A DNA stretch of 64,000 bases from Avena insularis (Eukaryota > Streptophyta > Magnoliopsida > Poales > Poaceae), in the NCBI GenBank assembly GCA_023614405.1, contig CM042693.1, positions 339,309,527 to 339,373,526 of the forward strand. Direction: 5' to 3'. The position numbers and the translations under genes are program-made. A model generated the notes under the pieces. It was not told where the DNA came from. It ran no database searches and was given only the letters and a program-made list of their open reading frames with translations. How positions within the stretch are numbered: the stretch's first letter is position 1; each line of letters opens with the position of its first letter. Shown one piece after another: positions 46,101 to 58,336 of the stretch.

Positions 46101-47706
46101 AGAGGTCGGTGGGCTCACCCTCGACCCTCGAGTGCAGCTAGCGGGCTCGGGTAGCGAGATCGACGAGGAAGCGGGGGCCGGAGTACTCCTGGTGCTCACG
46201 GACACGTGAGGCTTCTCCGGTGAAGCCTGTACTACCCCGCGGCCTAGGCGTCGAAGAGGAAGCCGAGGAAGCCCCTAGTGCTCCTGGATCGCCTTGGGGA
46301 GCTTCAGAACGACGAGGCAAGGAGGTAGATGGGTCTAGGGTTTGGGTTCGGCATGGGGAAGGCCATGGCTGTGGTTTTTCTTGGGGAAAGGAGGACGGAG
46401 GGAGGGGATCTTCTGGTTGATCTTGATCTGGTCAAGGCGTGGAGGAGGGGTAGATAAGGAGAGGGTCAGGGCTTGCACATGGGGTTTGGTGTGGTGCAAA
46501 AAGGGCTCGGGTGGGGCTTCCTTCTCCCTCCTTTCTCTCTTTGTCTTGAAGCCAAAGAAAAGAGTGGAGCAGAGGAGGGGTGTGACGTGGTGGTGCTGGT
46601 TGATGGCTGCTGGTGGACCAAGGTGAGGGGAAGGAGAAGAGAGGGTAACTGAGAGGGGAGGGGTAGATGGCATGGGCTCGGTCTAGGGTTAGGGTAGGAG
46701 GTGGTGGCCCGGCTAGCTAGAGAGAAGGGGTGGGGTTGATGGCATGGGACGAGGCCTAGCTAGGTAGGATGGATGGTGATAGAGGGGTTAGGGTTTTGGA
46801 TAGAGGGGTGAGATCATGGTGGAAGGGTTTTAGAGATAGGAAAAGAGAGAGGGTGTGGTGGTGGATTTTTGCAAGACCAACCTAGAGCAAGCCAAAAGAG
46901 AGGTAGAGAGGGAGATGGATGATTCACCCAAAAATCCAAATAAACAAAGGAGGACCAAAGATGGAGATGATTGCATGGCCCATGCAAAATAAGTAATGCC
47001 ATGCTTATTTTTGTGAAAACAATATTATTAACATGGCACTATTCTTATGCATTACCCAAAATATGGAGTAAGGCCAAGCAAAAGAATTTTTGATGAAAGT
47101 TCCAAGTGGAGTAGATGGAGATGATCATATTTGGTTATAATTGGGACTTGCTAGTGTGTATATTCCACTAGATGTTTGATTGTCCCAAAAATATCCCAAT
47201 ATGAGCATAAATCCATAATAATCCATATGAAAGCTAGGAAAAAGGAGCACTACTCATAATGCATGCTAAAGGTGGCTCTACATATCAATAATGTGAAAAC
47301 ATCATGATGCTAAGATGAGAGCATGGGGAACTAGAATTGGATCCATCCCAACCCACATGAGCTAGAGGTAAAACCAAATAAAGTGCAACGCTCATATTTA
47401 GTTGGATGGTGGAATTATGGGATGGTGACAAGAAAGGTGGTGGAGTTAATAAAAGATATGCCCCCAACTCAACTTGGGCATTAGACAATATATCAATAAC
47501 CAAATACAATATCAAGAGGCAAGTACAATTAATAATGCATATGAGAGAAGAACCAAAGCAAAAAGGGTTTTATATGATGCTCAAATGCAAGGTGGCATGA
47601 TGACATGAGCATGATATAATTATGATGCAACAATTATATGTATGAAGTAGCATATATATAGACTAGGCTAGTAGCATTGCAATTGTTAGACAATTGGGAT
47701 GCTACA
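43185..47706 (-). repeat. 5' LTR of the LARD element
   Basis: On the plus strand it starts TGTAACTACCTCGG and ends GGGATGCTACA. It is 81 bp shorter than the left LTR, mostly through indels in the GC-rich part (45640-46220). Confidence 0.9.
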
Positions 47707-47711
47707 GATGG

Positions 47712-48314
47712 CCAGGGCGACGTCACGAAGACCTTATCCCTCTCCACGCAGCGGCGGACGATCGGATGCAGGCGGTGGTGATCGACGGCGTGGGCGGCGA
47801 TAGCGAGCTGCTCGCCATCGTCGAGGAAGACGACAGGGAAGCAGGGTGAAGCGGTACGGGCCTTCTCCTGGGCCCCGGGTGGGCTGACCTGGGCTGCTGC
47901 TGGGCTGCAGGAAAGGTTGCAGGGGGAGAGGAAGAGGATCTGGGCCGGCCTAGGGGTGCTCTGGCTATATTTTTTTAACAAATCCTTTTCCTTTTTCTGT
48001 TTTCAAAATCTGTGTTGTATTTTCAATTTCAAACATGTTTTGGGTATTTCAAAAATACCAATGGCTTTTGTGAAATATGTAAAACATTATGGGGCCCTTT
48101 TATTCCTTTGGGGCTCCATTTGTTTTGTACTTTTCAAAATTTAAACACCCTTTGAAGGTAGTTTCAAAGAGAAAGGGGGAAAAGGACTAGGGTTTAGGTT
48201 TTGCACTTGCACTTTGACTTACACACTTGATCACATGCATTACTTGGATGGTTTAAATAGATGCATGCCATGCTTAAGTACTGAGTACATATATTACAAA
48301 CATGGGCTGTTACA
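47712..48314 (-). repeat. 5' LTR of the gypsy element, outer part
   Basis: Resumes at GCCAGGGCGACGTCACGAAG, collinear with 27265-27843, and ends ATGGGCTGTTACA, the inverse of the LTR start. Flanked by TCGAC at 48315. Confidence 0.9.
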
Positions 48315-48592
48315 TCGACACCCAAGTTTTGTCGTTGGGTACGATGGGGGATATTTCCATCATACAACACACATCCGATGGCGATGATGTCGCTGATTCC
48401 TGCAAAGGCGGATCCCTCCCGGATTTGTGCTCCAAGTATCACTGGCCCCACGGTGGATGCCAACTGTCGTATGGATGACAAGTATGCCATGAGCGGGTTC
48501 TCTTGGCGAGGCGAAGGAGTCATAAGGCGGGTGTATTTCCAAGATAGTGATGCACACTAGTTACCCAAATTCAGATCCATTGATGTTATTAG
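48315..48592 (+). repeat. Repeat R1, copy R, segment 1
   Basis: Related to copy L at 19040 (GATGCACACTAGTTA block at about 48549). It was split from 24493 by the gypsy insertion and from 50448 by the Angela-like LTR. Confidence 0.6.
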
Positions 48593-50447
48593 TGTAGGGG
48601 TTCGTAGCATGGAAAACAAAAAAATTCTACCGCATGAACACACACAAGCCAAGATCTATCTACTAGATTGTAGCAACGAGTCGATTAGAGTACTCACCCT
48701 TAAAAATTCCAAAGCGATTAACAAGAGCAGATTCTCGTGGGTGATATAGTCCTTCACTTGCCGATCTCAAGATCACGTAGACGATCCTTCCGGCGCCTCG
48801 TTTCGGCAGCGCTCCCGCAGTCGTTCACACGTTCGGTACTCGATGAAGACCTTCCTCTCCCTTGTTCCAGCAGGAAGCGGAGGTTGTAGTTCTCTCCTCG
48901 CGATTCCGGTAGCATGACAGCGTGGTGTCAGAAGTAGAGGGAAGATCCTGCAGGGCTTCGCCTTAAGACGGAGCGGGTTAGGATGGATTAGAAGGGTTCC
49001 CCGGCGTTCTAGGGTTTAGAGGCCAGAGAGGAGGAGGAGGCAGCATGGCGGCGGCACGGCGGCTTCGTGGGGAGGGGATGTGGTGGTGTTGTGGTTTGGG
49101 GCATCCCCCTCCCCTCTATTTATGAGAGGGAGGGGCAGCTAGGGAGGGGAGTTTGAATCCCCCTCCAACTCCCTCTCCTCCTTGGCGCGTGGTGGAGGGA
49201 GAGGAGATTTCCTCTCCTACCTCCACCAGGATACATTGTCCAAGTTTGACTTTTGAAACTTGCCTTTTGACTTTCAATTTTGGAGTTTGATTTCTCACTT
49301 TTATTTGCACAACCCTTTGACATAGGACATGATGCAACCATTCCACTTTATCATGACTCATTCATGTACCCATCCTCTTCCGGTTCGGTGAACCTTCTAG
49401 ACCCTTCTAGATCATTCCGGTGAAAATACCGGAATCATTCCCGAATTCCGGAATTGAAATTTCCTAATATGAATCTTATTCTCTGGACCATTCCGGATCT
49501 ACTCGTGATATCCTGGATCCCATCTGATACTCCGAACAACATTCTGCCTTCTTACTCACATTCCATATCTACTAAACAACATTGAATCCTTAAGTGTGTC
49601 TCCCTACGGTTCGTGAATTATGCAGACATGACCGAGACTCTTCTCCGATCAATAACCAATAGAGGAATCTGGAAATTCATATGGCTCCCACATATTTCTA
49701 CGATCACTTTGCAATCGAATGAACCATTTACATATGATACCAATTTCCCTTTGTCTCGCGATATTTTACTTATCCGAGGTCTGATCGTCGATATCTCTGC
49801 ATACCTAGTTCAGCCTCGTTACCGATAAGTACTCTTTACCCGTTCCCGTGATATGTGATACCTTGTGAGCCAGTCACATGCTTGCAAGCTAATTGAATGA
49901 CATTCCACTGAGAGGGCCTAGAGTATATCTATCCTTCATATGGATGGACCAATCCCACTCTTGATCCATGAGCCTCAACACATACCTTCCGAACACTCAA
50001 TGTCACCTTTATAACCACCCAGTTATGAAGTGGTGTTTGATGTCATCAAAGTACCCAACCGGTGATGGTGATTAGCATGATCTCATGGTCGAAGGATTTA
50101 GGTTACTATGGATCTAAAAGCTTATAGCAACTGAACTATATTTAAAATGACTTGATATTTATGCTACGCTTATCTATAGGAGTATGTCTAACACACCATT
50201 CTCCTAATGATACGATCATGTTTTTAGTAACATCTCAATGTTCATGATCAGGAAACCATGATCATCAATCAACCAACAAGCTAGTATTATAAAGAGGCTT
50301 TACTAGGGACTCTAATTAGTTTACAAATCACACAAGTATTAATATTTTCGGTTAATATAATTATAGCATGAATGTAAACATTTATCATAAACACAAATAT
50401 ATAATAATAACTATTTTTATTATTGCCTCTAGGGCATATCTCCAACA
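48593..50447 (-). mobile_element. Solo LTR, Angela/BARE-1 type (Ty1/copia)
   Basis: On the minus strand it begins TGTTGGAGATATGCCCTAGA followed by GGCAATAATAAA and ends GTTTTCCATGCTACGAACCC followed by CTACA. These are the signature ends of the Angela/BARE/WIS copia LTRs of Triticeae. 1855 bp, close to the family LTR length. Flanks are ATTAG and ATCAG, a 5-bp TSD with one substitution. No internal domain, so a recombined solo LTR. Confidence 0.88.
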
Positions 50448-50601
50448 ATCAGATCCTACTCCTGATATACATTACTATAACAGAAACAAGGTTACATGCG
50501 TGCATAAAAAAATATTCCCTAAAGGCCATCCATAGACCAACTTATATAGATATCCGACTTAGCTTTTACATAAGGAATCCTGTCCGGCTATGATTCATAT
50601 T
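50448..50601 (+). repeat. Repeat R1, copy R, segment 2
   Basis: GTTACATGCGTG... and AAGGAATCCTGTCCGGCTA correspond to 19200-19310 of copy L. It ends at TSD ATATT of the next insertion. Confidence 0.55.
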
Positions 50602-53600
50602 TGTAACATCCTAGGATTGGCACCTAGAAATAAAGAGGACACAGGATTGTGCATTGCATTCATGCATAAGAAAATCCGGGTAATTTTCACGCAAGACTAA
50701 ATAGAGCTATAGAGGGATCGAGATCTCTCTTGTTCTGATAGAAACATCAGGACAGGTGCGATGGATTTCGAGATGACCTCTACTGTAATGTTGTGTTTGA
50801 AGGAAAGACCATTCAAATTTGAATATTTAATTGATATATTATTAATTAGAAATTAAATTGTAATAGAAATAAGAGGTGAACTCTTATTTATGAAAAGATA
50901 TCATAATTTCAAGTCTCAAGTAATAAAAAAATTGAATGAAATGATTTATAACAATAAATAAGAATGGAATTCTTATTTATAAGTAAGTGATACATATTTA
51001 ATTAGTTCCAAGGATATTGGAATTCTTCATTATAGGATAACATGTTTTTAGTTGTTACAATAAAAGAAAACTACTAGAAAACAAATAATATAAAAATGAA
51101 TTATATAATGAATAATTAAAAGGGATTCTTGATTACAAGCAGATATAAATATTACATTGTCCTTGCAAATGCATTGTAAGAGAAAGAAGAAAACTAGTAA
51201 ACTTTATTGAATAAAATACAACAATACAATATTTATTTACAACAGAAGAATGAATAAATAAAAAGAATTAATTTATTTCAATACTCTATATTTCATAAAA
51301 GAAAACGTTGATTACAAATGAATAAAGAAAAAAACTTAAAACTAAATTCATCTTCATTTTCTTTATCTTCTAAATCCTCTCTTATACCTTCAAACAAATA
51401 AAAATAAAACAGTAAGTGTGAAAAAGGAGATTTCTCTCAGAATGAACAGTGTAATGCACTGTAATCATTTTATATCTGAGCTAATCTAAAAAAGGGGGCA
51501 AGTTTCACCAAATAAAGTAGTATCTGTTCTTATCAGATTAAGCCTCACGACACCATCATTGGCCAGGGGCAATTTTTACCAAAGTCAAATAAAAGGGCAG
51601 GTGGTAAATATCAGGTTTTTACCTGATCTGATCCACAATATATAAGTTACAGTTCTTGTAACTTGAACCAGAGAAAGGCCACAAGTAAGCAGCTCACACA
51701 CTATATGCAACAACTGTGTTGTCAACACCAGGAGCCTCACAGGAAGTACAAAACAAAGAGCATAGCCGTAGCTAGCAAACCATACCATTTGACATCCAAC
51801 CAGTCCACAACCACAACTCCAGAGCACATGGTTCAACACTAAAGCTCTCCCCAGCACCTAGTTGCTTGGGAAAGCCATCCAGGAGCACCAGAAGAAGGCC
51901 AAGAGCTAGGAGGAGCAGGCTTACCAGCAATGAAGCAGTAGCAAATCCAAGGGATGAAGTTAGGAGGTGAGAGGAAAGGGTTGACACAACAGTGATCCAT
52001 AATAGGCACAAAAGCAACCACAACTCCAACACAACAGGTCATCCCTCTAAATTCATGTCCTTGCATCTATTCTTATCATTGCATCTTAAAGAAAATAGAC
52101 ATGACAATAGAAAATCCTCAGCTCTGTACTCAAATGGAGTACTAGATCATCATTGGATAATTTCCTAAGTAAGCAATAGTTTCTTTTCTACAAACATCAT
52201 CAAAACCTCAGTCTTTGCATCCTAGGCAGAGCCAAGAAATGAAGGAAATGTTTGTCTTAACCTATGCTTTAGTCCAGCATCATCAGCATTCAGGTTTAAG
52301 CAATTTTGTTTAGTTTTACAAGCAGTAGATTATCCCACTTGTAATTATTTTGTGCACACTCCTGTATGGAGACACCACACAAATAATCCAAGCAAGAGAA
52401 TCCACTAGAACAGAGTATCCAGCAGCATATCACCATTAGTATGACCTACTATTGTGTACACTCCAAAGAGGCATCACAGTAGCAGGTTTCCAACAACTAA
52501 AGCCACCCTAGTTTGATGCTAACTCATAAGTAAAGCAGCTTATTATTTCTGCTATATACACTAGCCAACTTTACCAAGAAGCTCAAATCATCTTCCTAGA
52601 TACTCTAGCTAGGAATCATTTCTGAGCAAATCTCCAGTAGATTAGAATGCTCAATTACCATCAGATACAAACATCCTTACATTTTATAAAACCCACCTAT
52701 GCATCTCAAATAATTTCAAATCATTTTCCCAAGAGTATCCTTTCTAGGAATCATTTGTCTAGATTAGCAAGACATTAAGTAGCCAAAGAGGATCTACTTT
52801 CCATATTCCAATTCTTGTCTGACCCAAGATCATGCCTATACATGATCTAATCCACACCAACTCATTCACAACCATCTGCAAGCAACCCAAACAATAATCT
52901 AAATCATTTCCCTAGCTATCTTTTACTAGGAATCATTTAAAGAAATGATGCAACTATATTCAAGGGGAAATCAAGATCATCAATGAATCAAATTCAGGAC
53001 ATCAACTATATCTCATATAGGAATATGGACTAACCATCAATCTAAAGATCATTCAGTAAGATCAAGGAACTGTCAAATGGAAAGTACCATTTAGTGATAA
53101 TATTACATCATGCTAACCTAAGCAAATAGCTCCAGTATAAATAACCTTTTTGCAATCTTAAGTTGCCCATACATGGGTAGTACCACAGGAAGCCATTATC
53201 TCAAAATTTCAGAAAACTGAATTTATATCCACCCCACTTACAACATACATAATCAAATAACAGTACCATTAGGCAAAGCCCAGTTAAGCCACAAACCAAG
53301 TTTCAGTATAGTCCATTAGAGCAATAAGTATAACCAGTGAATTGAATCTAATATAACCAATAATAATTGGACAAATCTTAGTAGGTTTGGAGTGGCAACA
53401 ACAAAGGATAGCAACATACTTAGGGTACAGATAATGTGTTACTAGTAAGAATGTTTGGAAAAAAGGGGGGAGAAGGAGGAGTGGTAGAGGAAGGTGTACC
53501 AGGGAGTTGACGGTGACCTCAAAAGGGCGGGGCTGGCGGGGCAGCGGCGATACTTGCAACCACACATTCCTCACGGACGCGTCACGTCACCTGGGCGGCA

Positions 53601-56600
53601 CATGGAGCACCCCACAAGGGGCACAACATCCTGTGCCTGCCCTAGGATGACAACCACATCGAACCAACAGGCACCGGAGGGAACCAGTGAGCGGCGGAGG
53701 CACATCGCTAGAAACCCTAGCACCAAAGAAATGGAAGGGGGCGAGCTGGTTAAGGCATGAGAAACAAATCGCTATACAGGACCAGGTCGGCTAAGAGGAG
53801 GCGGAGCTCCAACGACCAGTGGCAGTGACCAGAACCGCCCATGTCGCCGGAATCGATGGGTGACGGCGACGACGACAACTAGAGAGGAACGAGAGGGGAG
53901 AGGGTGAGCGTCGAGTGCGTGAGATGGGAGAGAGAGGGTTATGTCTGGGTCTAGGTTGACCCATGTCTAATGGGCTGACCCGGCTGTTATACTGGGCTAG
54001 CTCCCAGGTTTAGCCCAGCCCCAAAAATTAAGTTAAATAAAATACCAATGAAGGTTAAAGTCACTAGAATTCTCAATAAAATATAACAATATAATAAAAT
54101 GTTCTAAAAATTAATAAAAATCATTTTTGTGTATAAAAAAATCTACTATTTTATAAAAATAATAACTCAACTCTTCTATAAATAAAATTTGAAGTAAATA
54201 TTTAAATACATTTAATATTTTATGGAATTTTATAAACATAAAAATAATACTTTAAAATAAATAAAAATCATTTTTAAGATCTTGAATAAATATATTACCC
54301 TAGAAAAACATTAATTATATTATTAGAAAAGTTTTAATAATAAATCCTTATCCATTACTTATTTTGTAAATTCTTTAAAAACAATTCTTAAGTAAGAAAT
54401 AATCACAATTCTTATAAAATCTTGAGCAATTAGTGTCTAAGTATTAAATCCAAACCCATAACTTGAATTCATAATCAAATTTAAGTATAACTGTTAACTT
54501 TAAAATATTATTTTAAAAATCTTATTAAGAATCCTTTTAAATAAACATTAGATATCACTCATATATATAATATGATTAATAATCCTTATATCTTAACCAT
54601 TATTAACATAACTTCAAATTCTAACAATTACTTAAATCATCTAATTATGCTTCCATTAAATAAATGCATATTATTTTCATAATAGCAAAACAAAATTTAA
54701 TCTAATCATTCACTTATATATAAAGTAAATAATTCTACACTTTAGTTATACCTACTATAAGTTTAAAACTTGGAAATAATAAAAACATGTTACACTTTAA
54801 GTTTACTTACCCTTTTAAAGTTAACTTTAGTCTCCAAGCTTATACACATAATGTCTAACAAATCACTTATGTTTTTTATAGTTAACTTTGGTCTATTTAA
54901 ATTAAGACATAAAACATCTCAAGTCCAAACTAATCAATCAAACACCAAAAGACATTGATCATGTTCTATTAACAATGAAGATTGTTTAAACCTTGGAAAA
55001 GAAATCTTTTCTCCAAATTTTATTCTTTTTGCCACTTCAAACAACAACTCTATAATTGTTCCTCCAACTCTTAATAATTCAACCCAAGGACTTTTACCAT
55101 AGACACCAGATAAGAATTAATTATAATCACCTTACTTTATACTTTACTTGTATATTTCGGATTGTTAACACTTAAGATCCTTATGAATACCATTATTTGT
55201 AAAGAAAAACTTGATGATAAAACAACTCTTAAAAGAATTACCTGAACTCATTTCACTCACAATATTGGGGATTCACTTTGGGAGTTTTCCAAAATGCATA
55301 GAATTATTTATGCACGAAAGCATATTTCTTCTTTAAACATTAGTCCTTATTGGACCAATGATGCTGATTTCAGATATTGGATCTTTTATATTGTCTCAAA
55401 GACCATGAGTGCATAATCTTGCAATCACAAAAGGCAAGTTCACACTTGCTCATGTCCTTTGGTTATTTTCTGTAAAATATTTTGCAAATCCAGTATTGTC
55501 ATCACTTGTATTTGAAAAAGGTCAGAAAACACTATTTTTGATAATAATGTGAACTATTGGTTACTGATCCAGGGTGATCAGCTAATCTATTAAATCTGGC
55601 AGTTGGAATACCACTGTTCAGGACTATATCACCTAGGATTTAACAACCAATGTCGCCAGTGATTCTTGCGCCGTATATTACGCGTTGACCATGAGAATTA
55701 GAATAGGACAGAGAAGTCAGCTGTATCTTCTTCCTCTCGCATGTAGCCTGATGTGCAGATCGTGGCTGTTATCACTCGTAGCATGCAGATTGATTGGTAA
55801 TTCGTAGAGGATATGCAACATATGGGTGGGAACCCTCAATGTTCTACGATAGTTCTGGCATCTCACGGTCTGTACAAACCATTGCCGTAATTCAATATGT
55901 GGGCATGGTGTACACTAAGGAGGCATGCAAGGTCGCGAAGGGGCCAGTGATTGGTGGATCTTAGGTTGGGCCTCAAACCAAGAAAGTTTAAACGGGAACA
56001 TACTTCCGGCCGTGCAACAAAGCCTAAGGTCTCTCATGGGTAAAGTGACGCACCTCTGCAGAGTGTAAGAACTGTAACTTGTTACTCCCTGTTTCGGGAA
56101 GGAGCTGCGAACGTGGCGGGAAATGAACTTCTTGAAAGTTCTGGTAAACACGTGAAGGCTGACGGACATAGATTTTCAGAATAAAAGCAACCTTTGAAGA
56201 AATGTTTACGAAAACTTGCATTGCCTACGACCTATGGTCTGTGGCTGTAGTTATAGTGCATCAAACACTCCTTTTCTAGTGAACTTGTTGAGTACGCTCA
56301 TACTCAAAGTATCTTCTTAACCCTTGCTAGATTCTGAAGCCATTAAGACGATGTCTACACCAAGTTATGCTCCAGGAATAATTAAAAGCTAAAGCTCTTC
56401 AATAAAGACAAGGAAGTCAAAATATACATCAACTCAAGTGAAGACGAAGTTACTGATTAGATAGGAATATACTCTCTCTAACCAGATAATCTAATTCTGT
56501 AGTGCGTTGCAATAGTAGCAATGCCAACCCCTTAGTTAAAATACTAGACTTAAAAGTATAATAGTCGGTGCATTATTTATCTTTGATTCTTCTTTGTAAG

Positions 56601-56801
56601 AAGTTCTTTCTCTCTCTTTAACCTAGAGTGTTCTCTGAATCTTTTGTAAAGAGTTAGTTATAACCTATAGTCATGTTTTGGACCTGCTGCGTTTCTGTTG
56701 TACCACTCTGAGGGATGTAATACTAGTGAACGGCGTTTCATTGGTGTTATGTTAACGACTATAGTGTACTACATCATGCAGTGGTATGCTGGGTTACCGC
56801 A
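50602..56801 (+). mobile_element. Probable solo LTR of 6.2 kb (gypsy-type)
   Basis: Starts TGTAACATCC, ends GGGTTACCGCA, with perfect TSD ATATT (50597-50601 and 56802-56806), and repeat R1 is continuous across it. Internal order matches the other long LTRs here: AT-rich leader, GC-rich block at 53490-53990, AT-rich block, a GGGAGTTTTCC block near 55277, and CTCTGCAGAGTGTAAGAACTG near 56053. No primer site, polypurine tract, repeated end or coding motif was found, so it reads as one LTR. The length is unusual, and an older internal insertion cannot be excluded. Confidence 0.65.
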
Positions 56802-57010
56802 ATATTTCTAGACTAAGGCGGCAATGCGATATGTCTTGTACTCCACGTTTTTTCTCATCTGGATCAAAGGCGGTAAGTCATCTTTTGTAGCCGGATGGGT
56901 TTCCGTTTTTGTCTCGGTAACATCAACGGCCAATGGGCCACACTGACTTGCTGGAATAATGAGTCAATGCCATGGGTATATCTGGATTAGATATCACCAA
57001 CGGCATTGCC
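56802..57010 (+). repeat. Repeat R1, copy R, segment 3
   Basis: CTAAGGCGGCAATGCG, TCTTGTACTCCACG, GCTGGAATAATGAGTCAATG and GATATCACCAACGG match 19330-19560 of copy L. Confidence 0.6.
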
Positions 57011-57559
57011 GTCCTTGAGATGAATGGGATCTCATATAGAGAGAAATCTGAAAAACAGGTTTCAATACCGCAAACTATATTGCAACAAGCCAGAAAATGA
57101 GGCCACCCCTACCTCATGATGCCGAAGGGGACACTGGAAGCAGGGGAAGACAGCGAGAGACATTTTAGTTGGCGGCCAGAGTCTCACGGGGCTTACAAAC
57201 TTGTGGCGTTGACTGACTGGTTCTTCCTCAATTCTACACCAGTTGAACCTTACAAAAACGAGTTGGATATTTTACAGTAACAACACTTTCACGGAATGGC
57301 TCGCCAAGTTGTGGTTTAGTTGACTTGCACTTCGGAGGACCCAGTTTGTCCTGTGACCGCCGCTTACAAAACCACTATAATGTGCTTGAGTGCCTCAACT
57401 TGCAATAATACACTGAGCAAGAGATGAAATCTTACATTTGAGTGCCTCAACTTGTAGTACAATGAGCAATAGATGAACCCTTGACATATTCCAGTGTTCC
57501 AGAAATTTGATATATACTACTATATAGCATGAGAGGTACACCCAAGTAGGATTAATTAA
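57011..57559. other. Unassigned sequence with a 52-bp tandem duplication
   Basis: No gene or TE terminus. TTGAGTGCCTCAACTTG recurs at 57386 and 57438, defining two diverged 52-bp units. Confidence 0.4.
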
Positions 57560-58336
57560 ACTTGTCCCTCAACCAGACCAAACTTGTTCTTTCCATAGGT
57601 TACTGCTTTGATGTTTACAGAAAGATCTGCTCCATCTCAAAGCACGAATGAAAACAGTGCGAAAAATCAGAGTACAATCAGCGAAACAACGTATGTGTGA
57701 CAGCTTAGCGATAAGCTATAATACCAGTTCGCAGTGTTTCGACAACTTGGTGCTTAGTTTCTCTTTGAACTCCCACGAGTCCGCAATAAGCTGGATATAT
57801 ATTTTTCGAATTAAGGGCTCACGCGGTCACGCCCCTAGCTTCCATTAACGAAAGCTGCATAGCAGCACAACCATCCGGATTCAGTTTTTACAGACAACAT
57901 CTTGGACGCTAAACCTTCCTCGTAGATATAGCAAACGAAAAGAGCAGACACTACACAACCCAACATCCAACAATCCAGCAACGAAAAAGACATAACCCAC
58001 TAAAACAGCACCAATGAGTTATAAGATCACCCCAAACTAAGAACCATTATTACAGAGATCAAACCAAGAAATACCATCAATTCTCAATCAGTTTCACCCC
58101 CAACGCCCAACTTTTACCCCGGTGGAAATTTTCATTCGCCACCACCAATAGCTTGTTCACTCCACCCCGTTGATCACTTCGAAACTCTATCCTCTGCAAA
58201 CGTGTCCAAACATGAATATTATGTGAAATGTGAGAGATAACCGAAACATGATCCACATGCACAATATTCTTAAAGCAAGGCCCATTCTTAATTTTCCAAA
58301 TAGTCCAAAGAAGAGCAGCCACTCCAGAAGCTCTAA
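57560..58336 (-). mobile_element. LINE fragment C: C-terminal end of ORF2, minus strand
   Basis: Minus-strand frame from 58336 down to 58077 reads A-S-G-V-A-A-L-L-W-T-I-W-K-I-K-N-G-P-C-F-K-N..., the typical C-terminal tail of plant L1-type ORF2 (the ALLWTIWK.RN block). It stops at 58077, and non-coding 3' UTR follows to about 57560. The upstream part is cut off by the Harbinger-like insertion and not recognisable beyond it. Confidence 0.55.

Larger units (their letters stand above)
35543..47706 (-). mobile_element. LARD-type non-autonomous gypsy element (Sukkula/Erika-like), complete
   Basis: Seen: 12,164 bp with TG...CA ends and perfect TSD GATGG (35538-35542 and 47707-47711). LTRs are 4603 bp (left) and 4522 bp (right). 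The central domain of 3039 bp (40146-43184) has a perfect Met-tRNA primer site at one end and a polypurine tract at the other, but no frame longer than about 107 codons and no gag or pol motif. Known: LARDs in Triticeae have about 4.4-kb LTRs and a conserved non-coding centre of about 3-3.5 kb, and must use proteins from gypsy partners. Inferred: this copy belongs to that class. Long parts of the two LTRs are identical, so it is the youngest datable insertion here. It sits inside the gypsy 5' LTR in the same orientation as its host. Confidence 0.9.
24499..48314 (-). mobile_element. Ty3/gypsy retrotransposon (Tekay/Del-like chromovirus), minus strand, split by a LARD
   Basis: Seen: two 3.35-kb LTRs (24499-27843, and 32792-35542 joined to 47712-48314), flanked by CCGAC / TCGAC (a 5-bp TSD with one change). 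A primer-binding site lies next to the 5' LTR and a polypurine tract next to the 3' LTR. Coding order on the minus strand is gag, protease, RT, RNase H, integrase, then a chromodomain-like tail. Known: integrase after RT defines gypsy, and the C-terminal ...VQW.HH..EEATWE segment is the group II chromodomain of Tekay/Del-type chromoviruses. Gag-pol carries at least two frameshifts and three stops, so this copy is dead. LTRs differ by a few percent by eye. Gypsy elements of this group are abundant in Triticeae. Confidence 0.92.
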
